Positions 8,179-17,420 of a stretch of 64,000 bases of DNA are shown one piece after another (position 1 is the stretch's first letter; each line of letters begins with the position of its first letter). The position numbers were made by a program, and so were the translations under genes. This DNA comes from Aestuariibacter sp. A3R04 (lineage in GTDB: Bacteria > Pseudomonadota > Gammaproteobacteria > Enterobacterales > Alteromonadaceae), in assembly GCF_018860805.1 (NCBI RefSeq), contig NZ_JAHKQR010000011.1, positions 595,647 through 659,646 of the forward strand, read 5' to 3'. The notes under the pieces are model-generated. The model did not search any database, was not told the origin of the DNA, and was given only the letters and a program-made list of their open reading frames with translations.

Positions 8179-10497
8179 ATGACTAAGCCACATTATCACT
8201 CACCTGTATTTTCTCGCTCGCTGTGCGCTGCAGCCGTGGCATTGGCGTGCATGAGCGCACCAAGCGCAGTTGCACAGGAGGATACGGAGCAAACTGCGGG
8301 TAAGCTGGAACGCATAGAAGTCACCGCACGTAAAACTGTGGAATCACTACAGGAAACCCCTGTCGCCATTACATCAGTGGGCGCCGCTGAACTGAACGAG
8401 AAAGGCATCAGTGTGCTCACAGAAATCCAACAATTTTCGCCAAACACCACCATGCAGACTAGCCGCGGAACGAACTCGACGTTAACAGCTTTTATTCGCG
8501 GTCTCGGGCAACAGGACCCATTGTGGGGCTATGAACCAGGTGTAGGAATTTACGTTGATGATGTTTATGTCGCGCGCCCACAGGGCGCAGTGCTGGATCT
8601 ATTGGATGTTCAACGCATTGAGGTATTGCGGGGCCCCCAGGGTACCCTGTACGGCAAAAACACCATTGGTGGTGCAGTAAAATATGTCACCAAAGAAATG
8701 AGCGGGGAGCCACAATTTAACGCCGAAGCAACTGTGGGTAATTACGGCCGCCGCGACGTAAAACTCACCGGTCAGATGCCCATAATAGAAGATAAAGTGT
8801 ACCTGGGAATGGGTTATGCCGATCTCAGTCGCGATGGTTACGGGGAGTTTTTGATAACTGCATTGGATGGCCAGGATAAAGAGAATTACAACAAAGATCT
8901 TTGGGCTGCCCGGGTAACGTTGGAAATCCATCCTAGTGACGACTTCTTTCTGCGCTTCGGCTGGGATAAAACCGAAGATGAATCCAACGCCAAAGGCGGC
9001 TATCGATTGCTGCCCAGTTTGCGTACCGATGCCCCTAAGCCCGACTCGGTGTTTGATTCCTATACCAGCATGCCAACAGACAATTATGTAGAGCTGGAAG
9101 GCTATAGTTGGTTGGCTCGGTACAACGTAACGGATAATTTAGAAGTGAAATATATTGGTTCACATAGAGAGAGCTATTCCGATACCAATATCGATTTCGA
9201 CAACACGCAACTGGATATTTTTGATGTACCTGCGATTTACGATGATTCCAATGACACTCATGAATTACAAGTGAATTACGCAGGACAGCAATTCAGTGTG
9301 GTCAGCGGGTTATATTACTACGACGGTGAATCATGCGGCGTATTTGACGCGATTTTGGGCGTACTAGGGCGTGATTATGCTGCGTTAGGTATTTTTCCAG
9401 AAGGTACGACAGGTTTTTCCCGCGAAGTGTCGGGTTGTAATAACAGCGAAAGCTGGGCTGCTTATACGCAAGTTAACTATGATGTTACCGACAAGCTATC
9501 TATCTCTTTGGGAGCAAGATATACCGATGAAGAAAAGCAGGCCACAGTAAACAATGGTACAGTGCTTTACAACTTGTACCCGGAATCAGGTTGGATTGAT
9601 GGCTTTACCCGCCCTGATGTCGTTATTCCGCAAGTGCTCGGCAGTGACAGTAACAGTGATGGCGTACTGGATGCCCCGGCGAAAGAAAGCTGGTCTCGTT
9701 TTACCCCACGTCTAGGTGCAGAATATCAGTATAGCGACGATACCATGTTCTTCGCCAGCTACGCACAAGGCTTTAAGTCGGGTACGTTCAACCCGCGGGC
9801 AACTATTAACGAGCCGGGTGTTGATCCGGAGGTGGTAGACTCCTTTGAACTGGGAGTGAAAAGTGACGTTACCAGTCAGTTTAGAGTAAATGCCACTTTA
9901 TTTAGCTATGAACATAAAGACCGCCAATACATTGGTATTGAAGGTAACTCGGATGACCCAACTGCACTGCTTCAGCGCTTGCGCAATGCAGCAGAAACCG
10001 CAGCCAAAGGAATCGAAGTTGAAATGACGTATGTGGTGAATGCAGCGCTTAGCATTGACTTGGCCTACGGCTACATTGATTTTGAAATAAAAGAAAACAA
10101 CGCCATTCCGCCGCTGATTGGGTTAGCCAGTACACCTGAAAATACCCTTAATATTGGCGCGAGTTATTTGTTGCAAACCGATATGGGCGATTTTGTGTTT
10201 AACGCAAACTATTATTACCGCGATGATTATCTGCTGTTTGAGACAAGTGACCTCATAGAACAGGATGCCTATGGCATGGTGAACGTAGGCGTGAGCTGGG
10301 AGAGCATGGAAGGCAGTTGGTATGGTGGTTTACATGTTAAAAACCTAACGGATGAAGAGTATTTGGTTGGTGGTTATGACTTTGTTACCCGTAATGAAGA
10401 TGGCAGTTACGGCCCGGGTCTCGGTAATGATCAAACCTTGATAGGCTACTATGGCGACCCACGCACTGTTCAGTTAACAGTGGGTTATCGCTTCTGA
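8179..10497 (+). CDS. TonB-dependent outer-membrane receptor
   Basis: 772 residues. A signal peptide ending SAPSAVAQ is followed by a possible TonB box (IEVTA) and an N-terminal plug (LQETPVAITSVGAAEL, then DVQRIEVLRGPQGTLYGKN, the classic plug motif). The rest is a 22-strand barrel ending in QLTVGYRF with the C-terminal aromatic. Sequence style matches marine receptors for organic substrates rather than siderophores. Divergent from the PHB-related operon; probable role is TonB-driven uptake of PHB oligomers or a related ester. The ligand is inferred from context only. Confidence 0.9.
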   Translation: MTKPHYHSPVFSRSLCAAAVALACMSAPSAVAQEDTEQTAGKLERIEVTARKTVESLQETPVAITSVGAAELNEKGISVLTEIQQFSPNTTMQTSRGTNSTLTAFIRGLGQQDPLWGYEPGVGIYVDDVYVARPQGAVLDLLDVQRIEVLRGPQGTLYGKNTIGGAVKYVTKEMSGEPQFNAEATVGNYGRRDVKLTGQMPIIEDKVYLGMGYADLSRDGYGEFLITALDGQDKENYNKDLWAARVTLEIHPSDDFFLRFGWDKTEDESNAKGGYRLLPSLRTDAPKPDSVFDSYTSMPTDNYVELEGYSWLARYNVTDNLEVKYIGSHRESYSDTNIDFDNTQLDIFDVPAIYDDSNDTHELQVNYAGQQFSVVSGLYYYDGESCGVFDAILGVLGRDYAALGIFPEGTTGFSREVSGCNNSESWAAYTQVNYDVTDKLSISLGARYTDEEKQATVNNGTVLYNLYPESGWIDGFTRPDVVIPQVLGSDSNSDGVLDAPAKESWSRFTPRLGAEYQYSDDTMFFASYAQGFKSGTFNPRATINEPGVDPEVVDSFELGVKSDVTSQFRVNATLFSYEHKDRQYIGIEGNSDDPTALLQRLRNAAETAAKGIEVEMTYVVNAALSIDLAYGYIDFEIKENNAIPPLIGLASTPENTLNIGASYLLQTDMGDFVFNANYYYRDDYLLFETSDLIEQDAYGMVNVGVSWESMEGSWYGGLHVKNLTDEEYLVGGYDFVTRNEDGSYGPGLGNDQTLIGYYGDPRTVQLTVGYRF

Positions 10498-10519
10498 ATA
10501 TGCTCGTAACACAACGGTG

Positions 10520-10543
10520 AAAAGGCGACTCTTGTCGCCTTTT
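10520..10543 (+). terminator. Intrinsic terminator after TonB receptor
   Basis: A perfect 10 bp stem AAAAGGCGAC / GTCGCCTTTT with a TCTT loop lies 23 bp after the receptor stop. A short T run follows, and the A-rich 5' side means it can also work in reverse. Confidence 0.85.
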
Positions 10544-10616
10544 GTCGTCATATAACTTGATTAGTTCTGCCACCTTGGTCAGAGTAGTAGTCGTCAGGAA
10601 TTCATTGGGTTTTACT

Positions 10617-11258
10617 ATGCAGGCAAATGTATTAATCGCCGACGATCACCCCCTGTTTAGGGCCGCGATGCGCCAAGCGCTTACCGATATAGTTGGCGAA
10701 AACATCGCTGAGGCCGCCAGTTTTCCCGAAGCCCGAAAGGCTTTGCGCATTGACGAAGCCATCGAATTAGTGTTTCTGGATATTCACATGCCGGGAAATG
10801 ACGGCTTAACGGGCTTGAGTGAAATTCGCACGTCCTTTCCCAATGTGCTCGTGGTCATTGTGTCAGCGGAAGATTCACCTGTGCTTATCCGCAAAGCCAT
10901 CGATTTAGGTGCCAGTGGCTACATCCCTAAATCAACACCGTTACCGGTCATTGCCGATGCGGTAACTCAGGTTCTTGACGGCGAGCAATGGTTACCCGAT
11001 GGATTAGACGGGACATTAAGTCAATATCGCGATAGTTCGGAAGCCGAATTCGCCGAGCGCTTAGCACAATTGACCCCCCACCAGTTTACAGTGCTTAAAA
11101 TGATGTCTGACGGCTTGCTAAACAAGCAAATTGCGTATGAGTTATCGATTTCAGAATCGACAGTGAAACAACACGTATCAGCGGTGCTGCGTAAACTCAA
11201 TGTAATAAATCGTACTAAAGCCGGAGTACTCTTTCGCCAGTTGACCGGCGCAGACTAA
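10617..11258 (+). CDS. LuxR/NarL-type response regulator (CrbR/ErdR-like)
   Basis: 213 residues. Receiver domain with acidic pair DD at 9-10, phospho-acceptor Asp55 (LVFLDIHMPG) and Lys109 (IPKS); C-terminal LuxR helix-turn-helix from about 150 (LTPHQFTVLKMMSDG, NKQIAYELSISESTVKQHVS). ATG at 10617 starts directly at the receiver; the 25 upstream in-frame residues lie in the terminator region and look untranslated. It resembles CrbR/ErdR, which pair with sensor kinases bearing a symporter domain; such a kinase is 1.8 kb downstream. Likely activates the PHB genes and perhaps acyl-CoA synthetase genes. Confidence 0.82.
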   Translation: MQANVLIADDHPLFRAAMRQALTDIVGENIAEAASFPEARKALRIDEAIELVFLDIHMPGNDGLTGLSEIRTSFPNVLVVIVSAEDSPVLIRKAIDLGASGYIPKSTPLPVIADAVTQVLDGEQWLPDGLDGTLSQYRDSSEAEFAERLAQLTPHQFTVLKMMSDGLLNKQIAYELSISESTVKQHVSAVLRKLNVINRTKAGVLFRQLTGAD

Positions 11259-11354
11259 ACACTAGTCACGGTATTTTCTGTGATAAACAAAAATTTGTAA
11301 CAGTTCCGTCGTTACGTGTTTGCCCGCATGCGCAGCTAGTGCGCAACAAGTTCC

Positions 11355-11382
11355 GATAACCCTCTGAATGGTTATCTTTTTT
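11355..11382 (+). terminator. Intrinsic terminator after response regulator
   Basis: Stem GATAACC / GGTTATC with an 8-nt loop followed by TTTTTT. It lies in the 337 bp gap between the regulator and the BNR lipoprotein; the remainder of that gap (to 11595) is AT-rich and shows no gene. Confidence 0.85.
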
Positions 11383-11595
11383 CCTGTGTCACTCGGGGCT
11401 TTTTTATACCCGCCTTCTACCTTTCCCTCTGATTACACAATGTTGCAATTTCATCAAAACATCATAACTAAATGTTTTAAATGGATTTATAGGACATTCC
11501 ATTGGTTTTCTCTATAAAGGCGGGATTGATTTTTGTGCGTTAAGTTTTTACAACAAAATGGTTAATAATAATTCATATAAGTCAATGAGGTTTTT

Positions 11596-12744
11596 ATGCG
11601 TGTTTTAGCCATTTGTCCATTCTTGAGCCTGCTAGTTTTGTCAGGATGCGGAGGAAGCAGCCATGACCACCCAGAAAATACCCCACCGTCTCCTGTGCCT
11701 CCCTATGAAGTCCATTTTGACCATCAGCCACTAAATGGAGAAACGTTTCATCGTTTAGTCGAGACACCAGAAGGACTTTACGCTGCCACCAGCGGTGGCG
11801 TTTACAAACAAAATGGGGATAGCTGGGAATTACTTTCCAGCAATACCTGGGATGTTTACGATATTGAGTATCTATCTGCTGGGCATCTTGTTGCATCGAT
11901 ATGTGACGCCCCTTCCCGTAGCGTGGACGCCACCTGCTATGCACTTGAAGACAGCCAATTCCATTTAATGGAATCCTTCGATTCCGGTCAAAATTGGCAA
12001 GAAATTACAACCAACTTTGGCACTGATGATATGGATGAGGAAAACTTTCAGAGCACCTTGCCAGAGGCTATTTACGCCTTTGCCTATAACGCTGCTGATG
12101 ATGAACTCTATGCCATCGGTAAAGTGGTACTTGCCCGCTCCACAGATAAAGGAAAAACATGGCAGCGTTTACACGGTGATTGGGGCACTTTTGCCCAGGG
12201 GTTTAATGCCCTTATGTTTAATCAGGATGAATACAAACTTTGGTATGGCGGCCAGGGTAGTATCGAAAACTCCTTGTTATACAGCTATGATCTCAATACC
12301 AACACAGCTACACTTCATCCATCGATGACTGACTTTCTCTCTGAGCCCGGAGTGATATATTCCGTCCGCTACCACCCTATTCACCCAGAGATTATTTACG
12401 CATCCGGTGAGCCCGGCATCATTTTCTCTAACGATGGGGGCGAAAGCTGGGCGCCCTTGTATACCAATCACCAGAGTTTGTTTTATCACGACATGCTAGT
12501 TAACCCTTACTCGCCGCAACAGATCTTCACCGCGTCGTGGAAAAAGATCTTTACCGATCCCCAGCCTTTTATCCTTGAAATATCCGAAGACGGCGGCGAA
12601 AACTGGACACAAATAGCGTATCCAGAGGAGATTTTCGGCGGCGTAAGAAGTATCTATGCTGATTTTTATAACAGCGATACCCAAACGCTCATCTTTGGTT
12701 TGTATCGAGGGGGGGTGATGAAGGTTACCGTTACCACGAATTAA
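11596..12744 (+). CDS. Lipoprotein with BNR/Asp-box repeats
   Basis: 382 residues. The signal peptide ends in the lipobox LSGC (Cys18), so it should be lipid-anchored; the +2 Gly argues for the outer membrane. The body is a beta-propeller-like repeat protein with Asp-box motifs: SFDSGQNWQEI, STDKGKTWQRL, SNDGGESWAPL, SEDGGENWTQI. Such repeats occur in sialidases, VPS10-like and photosystem-assembly proteins, but there is no catalytic arginine triad or FRIP motif here, so a binding or scaffold role is more likely than sialidase activity. TGAGG precedes the ATG. Lies between the two-component genes. Confidence 0.75.
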   Translation: MRVLAICPFLSLLVLSGCGGSSHDHPENTPPSPVPPYEVHFDHQPLNGETFHRLVETPEGLYAATSGGVYKQNGDSWELLSSNTWDVYDIEYLSAGHLVASICDAPSRSVDATCYALEDSQFHLMESFDSGQNWQEITTNFGTDDMDEENFQSTLPEAIYAFAYNAADDELYAIGKVVLARSTDKGKTWQRLHGDWGTFAQGFNALMFNQDEYKLWYGGQGSIENSLLYSYDLNTNTATLHPSMTDFLSEPGVIYSVRYHPIHPEIIYASGEPGIIFSNDGGESWAPLYTNHQSLFYHDMLVNPYSPQQIFTASWKKIFTDPQPFILEISEDGGENWTQIAYPEEIFGGVRSIYADFYNSDTQTLIFGLYRGGVMKVTVTTN

Positions 12745-12890
12745 CCCTGGTGGTTAAAGTCGGCTGGCTCATCGATTGACTGAAGGAACCGATAGCGAAC
12801 TTCTCCTTCAACTTGGAAATGCCCCACGTAGGGTACCAATATCAACCCTCACTGGATTGCCGCCGTGATGAAGGAATGGGCCTGTTGAAA

Positions 12891-12947
12891 ATGTTCGTTG
12901 ATCCTGCCGACATTTATTTACACACGGATATTGTCGACTTCCGCAAA
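12891..12947 (+). pseudogene. IS66-family TnpB N-terminal remnant
   Basis: A 19-codon stretch reads MFVDPADIYLHTDIVDFRK, the very conserved N-terminus of IS66 Orf2/TnpB, preceded by RDEGMGLLK in frame. The similarity stops abruptly after FRK and the frame ends at 13043. No tnpA or tnpC and no clear terminal repeats are present. It is a scar of an IS66-type element in the 324 bp gap (12745-13068) between the BNR lipoprotein and the sensor kinase; the rest of the gap shows nothing recognisable. Confidence 0.6.
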
Positions 12948-13068
12948 TTGCGATTGTCCATTTCCCCATTAAAGACAGTCCTGATCCCACTTGTAAGGGT
13001 GGGGAGAAAATACGACGAGGTATTATACACTGTGCTTTATTAATACACTGGTCTTTGCTTAAATCTGA

Positions 13069-16000
13069 CTAGCGGGTAGAGAGCAGCTTTTTCATCATGC
13101 GTTTTAGTGCCGCGGGCTTAATCGGTTTGGGAAGATACCTCAGTCCGGCCGCGGTGGCTTCGTCCCGCACCCCATCTTCGCGATTCGCCGTGTTTAGGAT
13201 CCCAGGCACACTGCGGTGCCAATGGGCTTGTAAGGACAACGCTGCATCAGTGCCTTTGGCTCCATAGTCTAAATGGTAGTCGACTAACATAAAATCCGGC
13301 GGCGTAGCGCATAAATCCTGAGCCTGAGAAGCTGAAGTGGCACTTATGACAGTGGCTCCCCAATCTTGCAGTAACACAGTCATAGCCTGGGTGATCTGCA
13401 TATCATTTTCCAACAACAACACTGTTTTTCCCGCCAGCCAGAGGGAAGATGTTGCCGGGCTTTGGTCGGGCCTGAAGTTAATGTACTTTTGTGACGCCCG
13501 AATAGCTCTGGGCGTACATACACTGAAAAGGGTGCCTTGGCCTACGACTGACTGCAAATTGATATCGTGGTTTAACAATTGACTAATGCGTTCAACAATT
13601 GTTAGCCCCAATCCCAAACCCTGGCTGGCGTCGTGCTGTTCTAGTTGGTGGAATTCGTTAAAAATAACGTCCTGTTGATGGGCCGGAATGCCCGGGCCGG
13701 TATCACATATACAAATGCGTACCTCGTCTGCCGAACGACGGCGCACGCCAACGAGTACTCCGCCCTTTTTGGTATAGCGTATGGCATTGGAAATGAGGTT
13801 CTGAATGATGCGACGCAATAACTTTTTATCAGAACGAACGACCACTGACGTGCGGGAATAGCGCAATGTGAGGTTGTTCTGTTTGGCGATAACAGTGAAT
13901 TCATTCACCAAAGGGGAGAGAATATCATCCAGCGCAAATTCGCTGAATTGCGGCACCAGTACGCCGGATTCTAGTTTGGTCATGTCCAGTAAGGTAGATA
14001 GCAATGACTCCGCGCTATTGAGTGACGTGACTAATCCCTGCGAAAGCCCGGCCAGGTCAGAGTCAGTGGTTTTTTGTGACAACATTCCTGCAAATAAGGT
14101 GGCAGCGTTGAAAGGCTGCATGAGATCGTGGCCGGCCGCTGCAAGAAACTTTGTTTTACTTTCGTTGGCACGGTCAGCCTCCTGTTTGGCCAGTTCGAGT
14201 TGTTTGGTTCGACGGGCCACTCTGGCTTCAAGATCAGATTTTGCTGCCCGCAACTCGTCCTGAATTCGAATATATTCTGTAATATCGCTATACGTTGTAA
14301 CATAGCCCCCATGGGGCAGGGGGCTGCCGTTGAGTTCGATCACTTTACCGTCAGTTTGAACGCGAATGTACTTGTAGGCGCTGCCGTCTTTCATGTAGGT
14401 TACCCGTTTGGTAATTTCGGCTTCTACGTCGTCTTTCATCCCCATTAAACCGCGCTCTGCATTGTATCTCAGTAGTGCCTGAATGGGTAACCCCACTTTT
14501 AAAAACCCCCGGGGGTAAGCGAAAAGCTCGTTGTATCGCTCATTCCAAGCAAGTAACGTTAGTGTTTGGTCGAGTACGCAGATCCCCTGCTGTATGTTTT
14601 GCACTGATGACTGCAAAATTTCATGGTTAAACTGAAATGTTTGAGATGCCTCTTCTACCAGATCGACAATGTGATCGAGGGCGCCGTGTTTGGTTTGTGC
14701 AATAGCAGATAACAAAATGCGGGCACTGGGCGTACCCACCTGAGCAGCAAGTAATTTTTCTGCCCGTAAAAGCAAGGCTGAACTGGCAAAGCCCTCTGTT
14801 TTCGTTGGCGAAGAAGACAACTGCATTTTTAGCGTCTGGTTTACATTTTTGTCGAGTACCCGTTCAGTAAGCGTAAGTAAGTCGACGATGCGGATGGCCA
14901 TGTCCGGGGGGGTAAGTGACTGATTAAGATTGCCATCTTTCGCTGACGCATATTGTTCATGGGTACGATGAGTAAACCATGACACTGCGACGACAGTTAA
15001 GGTATTGATTACCAGACTGGTAATAAACCGTTTACCCAGTGCGAGTTCTGACGGCGTGACTTCAAAATAGTAGCTCGAGAGAATAGAGGGGTAGAGCAGC
15101 CATATACTCCAGCAAATAAAGCCGACAAAAATACCAGCTAATACGGCTATTTTAGTGGTTTTTTGCCAATACAAACTCAACAACATTGCGGGTAACAGCT
15201 GGCCGAGTAATGCGATGGCAATAACGCCACTGTTCACTAAGGGGGCAGATTGGCTGACGTTCACGTGATACCAGAATGCCACCGAGAGTACCACTAACAC
15301 GGTTATGCGCCTGACAGCGAGTAAGGTAGAAGGCCGCATGGTGTTATGGGGGTCGTTTTTTAGCCTGATTTTTAGCCAGATAGGAGTGATGAGGTTATTC
15401 GAAATCATGATGCCAAGAGCCAGTGTAGCGACGATAATCATGCTGGTGGTAGCAGACAGACCTCCAATCAGAGCCGCGAGGGAGACAGCCAAATTGTCTG
15501 CAAACAGTGGTAGCGCTAATACAAAGGCATCGGTTTTTACTTCAGAGGTATCCAATAGTATGTGTCCTGCCAGGGCAATGGGCAGAATAAACACAGTCAT
15601 GCCAATTAAATACAATGGGAATAACCAACGGGCCGTTGCCATTTCACCTTCACCGTTACATTCCACAAAGTTCATGTGAAATTGCCGCGGCAAAACAAAT
15701 AGTGAGCAGACACCCAGCAGCACATGGCTGGCGTATACAAGAGGAGCACTTTGGGCGTACAGCAGTCCTTTCCCAATGGGATGACTGGCTGCACGGGCAA
15801 TGAGATCAAACGGGCCGTCGAAGAGTTGGTAACACACGAATACCCCAACAATGAGCAAACCAGCCAGCTTTACTACAGACTCTACAGCAATGGTGAGCAC
15901 GAGGCCCGGGTGTTTGTCGGTTAAATCTAATGTGCGAGTGCCAAATAAAATGGCAAACAAGGCCATAAGTGCAGCGACGTACAAGCCTACTGTATTTGTG

Positions 16001-16449
16001 CCTTGTTCTGCATCATAGGAAATCAAACGAATGCTGGCTGAAATGGCGTCTAACTGCAGCGCAATGTATGGAATAACACCGATAAAACACAATACCGTGA
16101 CTGAAGCGGCCAAATAGTGAGATTGTCGAAAGCGCAAGGCAAAGAAATCGGCGAGAGACGTAACATTGTGCTTTTGACAGTAGCGAAATATTTTTATCAG
16201 CACCGGATACAAAAATGCCATGCCTAAAATAATGCCGGCATAGGTGGGAACCAGTGCCCATCCAAATTGAGACGCCTGGGTGGTGGTGCCGAAGAATGCC
16301 CATGAAGTACAGTGAATACCGAGCCCGAGGCTATATAGAACAGGATGTTGCTGGTTGTCGCGCAACCGCTTGTCGCCCCAAAACGCAATGAGGAACAGAA
16401 AAGCCAGGTAAACAACGGTGATGGCACCTACTGTCCATATGCTGAACAT
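13069..16449 (-). CDS. Hybrid sensor kinase with sodium/solute symporter domain (CrbS-like)
   Basis: 1126 residues from the ATG at 16449 (MFSIWTVGAITVVYL); the longer frame to 16857 runs into grpE and lacks homology. Domain order: SLC5-type symporter, about 1-500, many membrane helices; PAS near 610-740 (GICVLDQTLTLLAWNERYNELF); HisKA with phospho-His774 (AAAGHDLMQPFNA); HATPase with N888, DTGPGIP at 916-922 and GLGLGL at 944-949; receiver with Asp1057. This architecture matches CrbS/MxtR, which sense or couple to acetate-type metabolites and act with a LuxR regulator. Convergent with the BNR gene, divergent from grpE. Confidence 0.88.
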   Translation of the reverse strand: MFSIWTVGAITVVYLAFLFLIAFWGDKRLRDNQQHPVLYSLGLGIHCTSWAFFGTTTQASQFGWALVPTYAGIILGMAFLYPVLIKIFRYCQKHNVTSLADFFALRFRQSHYLAASVTVLCFIGVIPYIALQLDAISASIRLISYDAEQGTNTVGLYVAALMALFAILFGTRTLDLTDKHPGLVLTIAVESVVKLAGLLIVGVFVCYQLFDGPFDLIARAASHPIGKGLLYAQSAPLVYASHVLLGVCSLFVLPRQFHMNFVECNGEGEMATARWLFPLYLIGMTVFILPIALAGHILLDTSEVKTDAFVLALPLFADNLAVSLAALIGGLSATTSMIIVATLALGIMISNNLITPIWLKIRLKNDPHNTMRPSTLLAVRRITVLVVLSVAFWYHVNVSQSAPLVNSGVIAIALLGQLLPAMLLSLYWQKTTKIAVLAGIFVGFICWSIWLLYPSILSSYYFEVTPSELALGKRFITSLVINTLTVVAVSWFTHRTHEQYASAKDGNLNQSLTPPDMAIRIVDLLTLTERVLDKNVNQTLKMQLSSSPTKTEGFASSALLLRAEKLLAAQVGTPSARILLSAIAQTKHGALDHIVDLVEEASQTFQFNHEILQSSVQNIQQGICVLDQTLTLLAWNERYNELFAYPRGFLKVGLPIQALLRYNAERGLMGMKDDVEAEITKRVTYMKDGSAYKYIRVQTDGKVIELNGSPLPHGGYVTTYSDITEYIRIQDELRAAKSDLEARVARRTKQLELAKQEADRANESKTKFLAAAGHDLMQPFNAATLFAGMLSQKTTDSDLAGLSQGLVTSLNSAESLLSTLLDMTKLESGVLVPQFSEFALDDILSPLVNEFTVIAKQNNLTLRYSRTSVVVRSDKKLLRRIIQNLISNAIRYTKKGGVLVGVRRRSADEVRICICDTGPGIPAHQQDVIFNEFHQLEQHDASQGLGLGLTIVERISQLLNHDINLQSVVGQGTLFSVCTPRAIRASQKYINFRPDQSPATSSLWLAGKTVLLLENDMQITQAMTVLLQDWGATVISATSASQAQDLCATPPDFMLVDYHLDYGAKGTDAALSLQAHWHRSVPGILNTANREDGVRDEATAAGLRYLPKPIKPAALKRMMKKLLSTR

Positions 16450-16554
16450 AGTCACATTATAATCTATACAAGCTGTTAACAAACTGTATCGCAATCTCTC
16501 AAACAATGAAATTGCAAAAAAATGCAGTTTAGCCACAAAAATTTCATGGATACC

Positions 16555-16580
16555 CTTGAAGGGGCAGTAAGTAACCCCAT
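16555..16580 (+). promoter_or_regulatory. Sigma-32 heat-shock promoter of grpE
   Basis: CTTGAA (16555-16560), a 14-nt spacer and CCCCAT (16575-16580) match the sigma-32 consensus very well. It lies 104 bp before the grpE ATG. Confidence 0.85.
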
Positions 16581-16683
16581 TAATAGCCCCACTGAACGCA
16601 ATAATGCTGTTTGTACTTCGGGTAACCGAACACAGACAGTGAAGTAAAAATTCACCGCAGATGAGTATTGTTGGGAGGATAGC

Positions 16684-17310
16684 ATGAGCGACAACCGCGA
16701 CGTGCAGGATCAAAACCAGCCTGAAGAGGTTGAAGTAACACAGACAGACGCAGCGATTGAAGAAGCGGCGGATACAACAGAACAGGCGCAACCTGTTTCT
16801 GAGCACGAGCAAAAAGTATACGAACTGGAAAATGCGCTTGCTGATGCTCAGGCACAAATTAAAGAGCAGCAGGACAGTGTACTGCGAGCTCGTGCTGATA
16901 TGGAAAATGCCCGTCGTCGCGCTGAGGCCGAAGTAGAAAAAGCCCGTAAGTTTGCCCTTGAGCGATTTGCCGGTGAATTACTTCCGGTGATTGATAATCT
17001 CGAGCGTGCCTTGCAGGCCGGTGATGGTGAGAATGAAGCGGTTAAGCCACTGCTTGAAGGTGTGGACATGACGTTGAAATCTTTTGTCAGCACAATTGAA
17101 AAATTTGGTTTAACGCCTATTGATCCTCAGGGAGAGGGTTTTAACCCTGAATTGCACCAAGCGATGTCCATGCAAGAGAGTGCGGATCACGAGCCAAATA
17201 CTGTCATGGCGGTGATGCAAAAAGGATATCAGATTAATGGTCGTCTGCTTCGTCCAGCCATGGTTATGGTGTCTCGTGCACCGGACGGTGGCGTTGACAC
17301 GCAGGCATAG
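16684..17310 (+). CDS. grpE: Nucleotide exchange factor GrpE
   Basis: 208 residues. An acidic, disordered N-terminus (about 1-40), a long coiled coil (about 40-95, [26 protein letters not shown]), then the GrpE dimer bundle and beta wing ([30 protein letters not shown]). Releases ADP from DnaK. Carries its own sigma-32 promoter and lies 110 bp upstream of dnaK. Strong GGAGGATAGC ribosome-binding region. Confidence 0.97.
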   Translation: MSDNRDVQDQNQPEEVEVTQTDAAIEEAADTTEQAQPVSEHEQKVYELENALADAQAQIKEQQDSVLRARADMENARRRAEAEVEKARKFALERFAGELLPVIDNLERALQAGDGENEAVKPLLEGVDMTLKSFVSTIEKFGLTPIDPQGEGFNPELHQAMSMQESADHEPNTVMAVMQKGYQINGRLLRPAMVMVSRAPDGGVDTQA

Positions 17311-17352
17311 CCTCGGGATAAACCAAAAACGACAGATTTTTTCTGGCGACTA

Positions 17353-17378
17353 TTGAAATAGCGGGGGAATAACCCCAC
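17353..17378 (+). promoter_or_regulatory. Sigma-32 heat-shock promoter of dnaK
   Basis: TTGAAA (17353-17358), a 14-nt spacer and CCCCAC (17373-17378) form a second sigma-32-type promoter 42 bp before dnaK, so dnaK can be induced independently of grpE. Confidence 0.8.
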
Positions 17379-17420
17379 TAATATTGCAGAAATTAAAGAT
17401 TCTTATTTTGGAGACACGTA

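Noticed and set aside
12813..13043. 76-codon ORF as an intact gene
   Set aside because: Only the 19-residue IS66 TnpB piece is recognisable; the rest is unrelated, so it is treated as a remnant.
16450..16857. 136-residue N-terminal extension of the sensor kinase
   Set aside because: It crosses the grpE promoter and gene on the opposite strand, and the recognisable symporter sequence starts at 16449.
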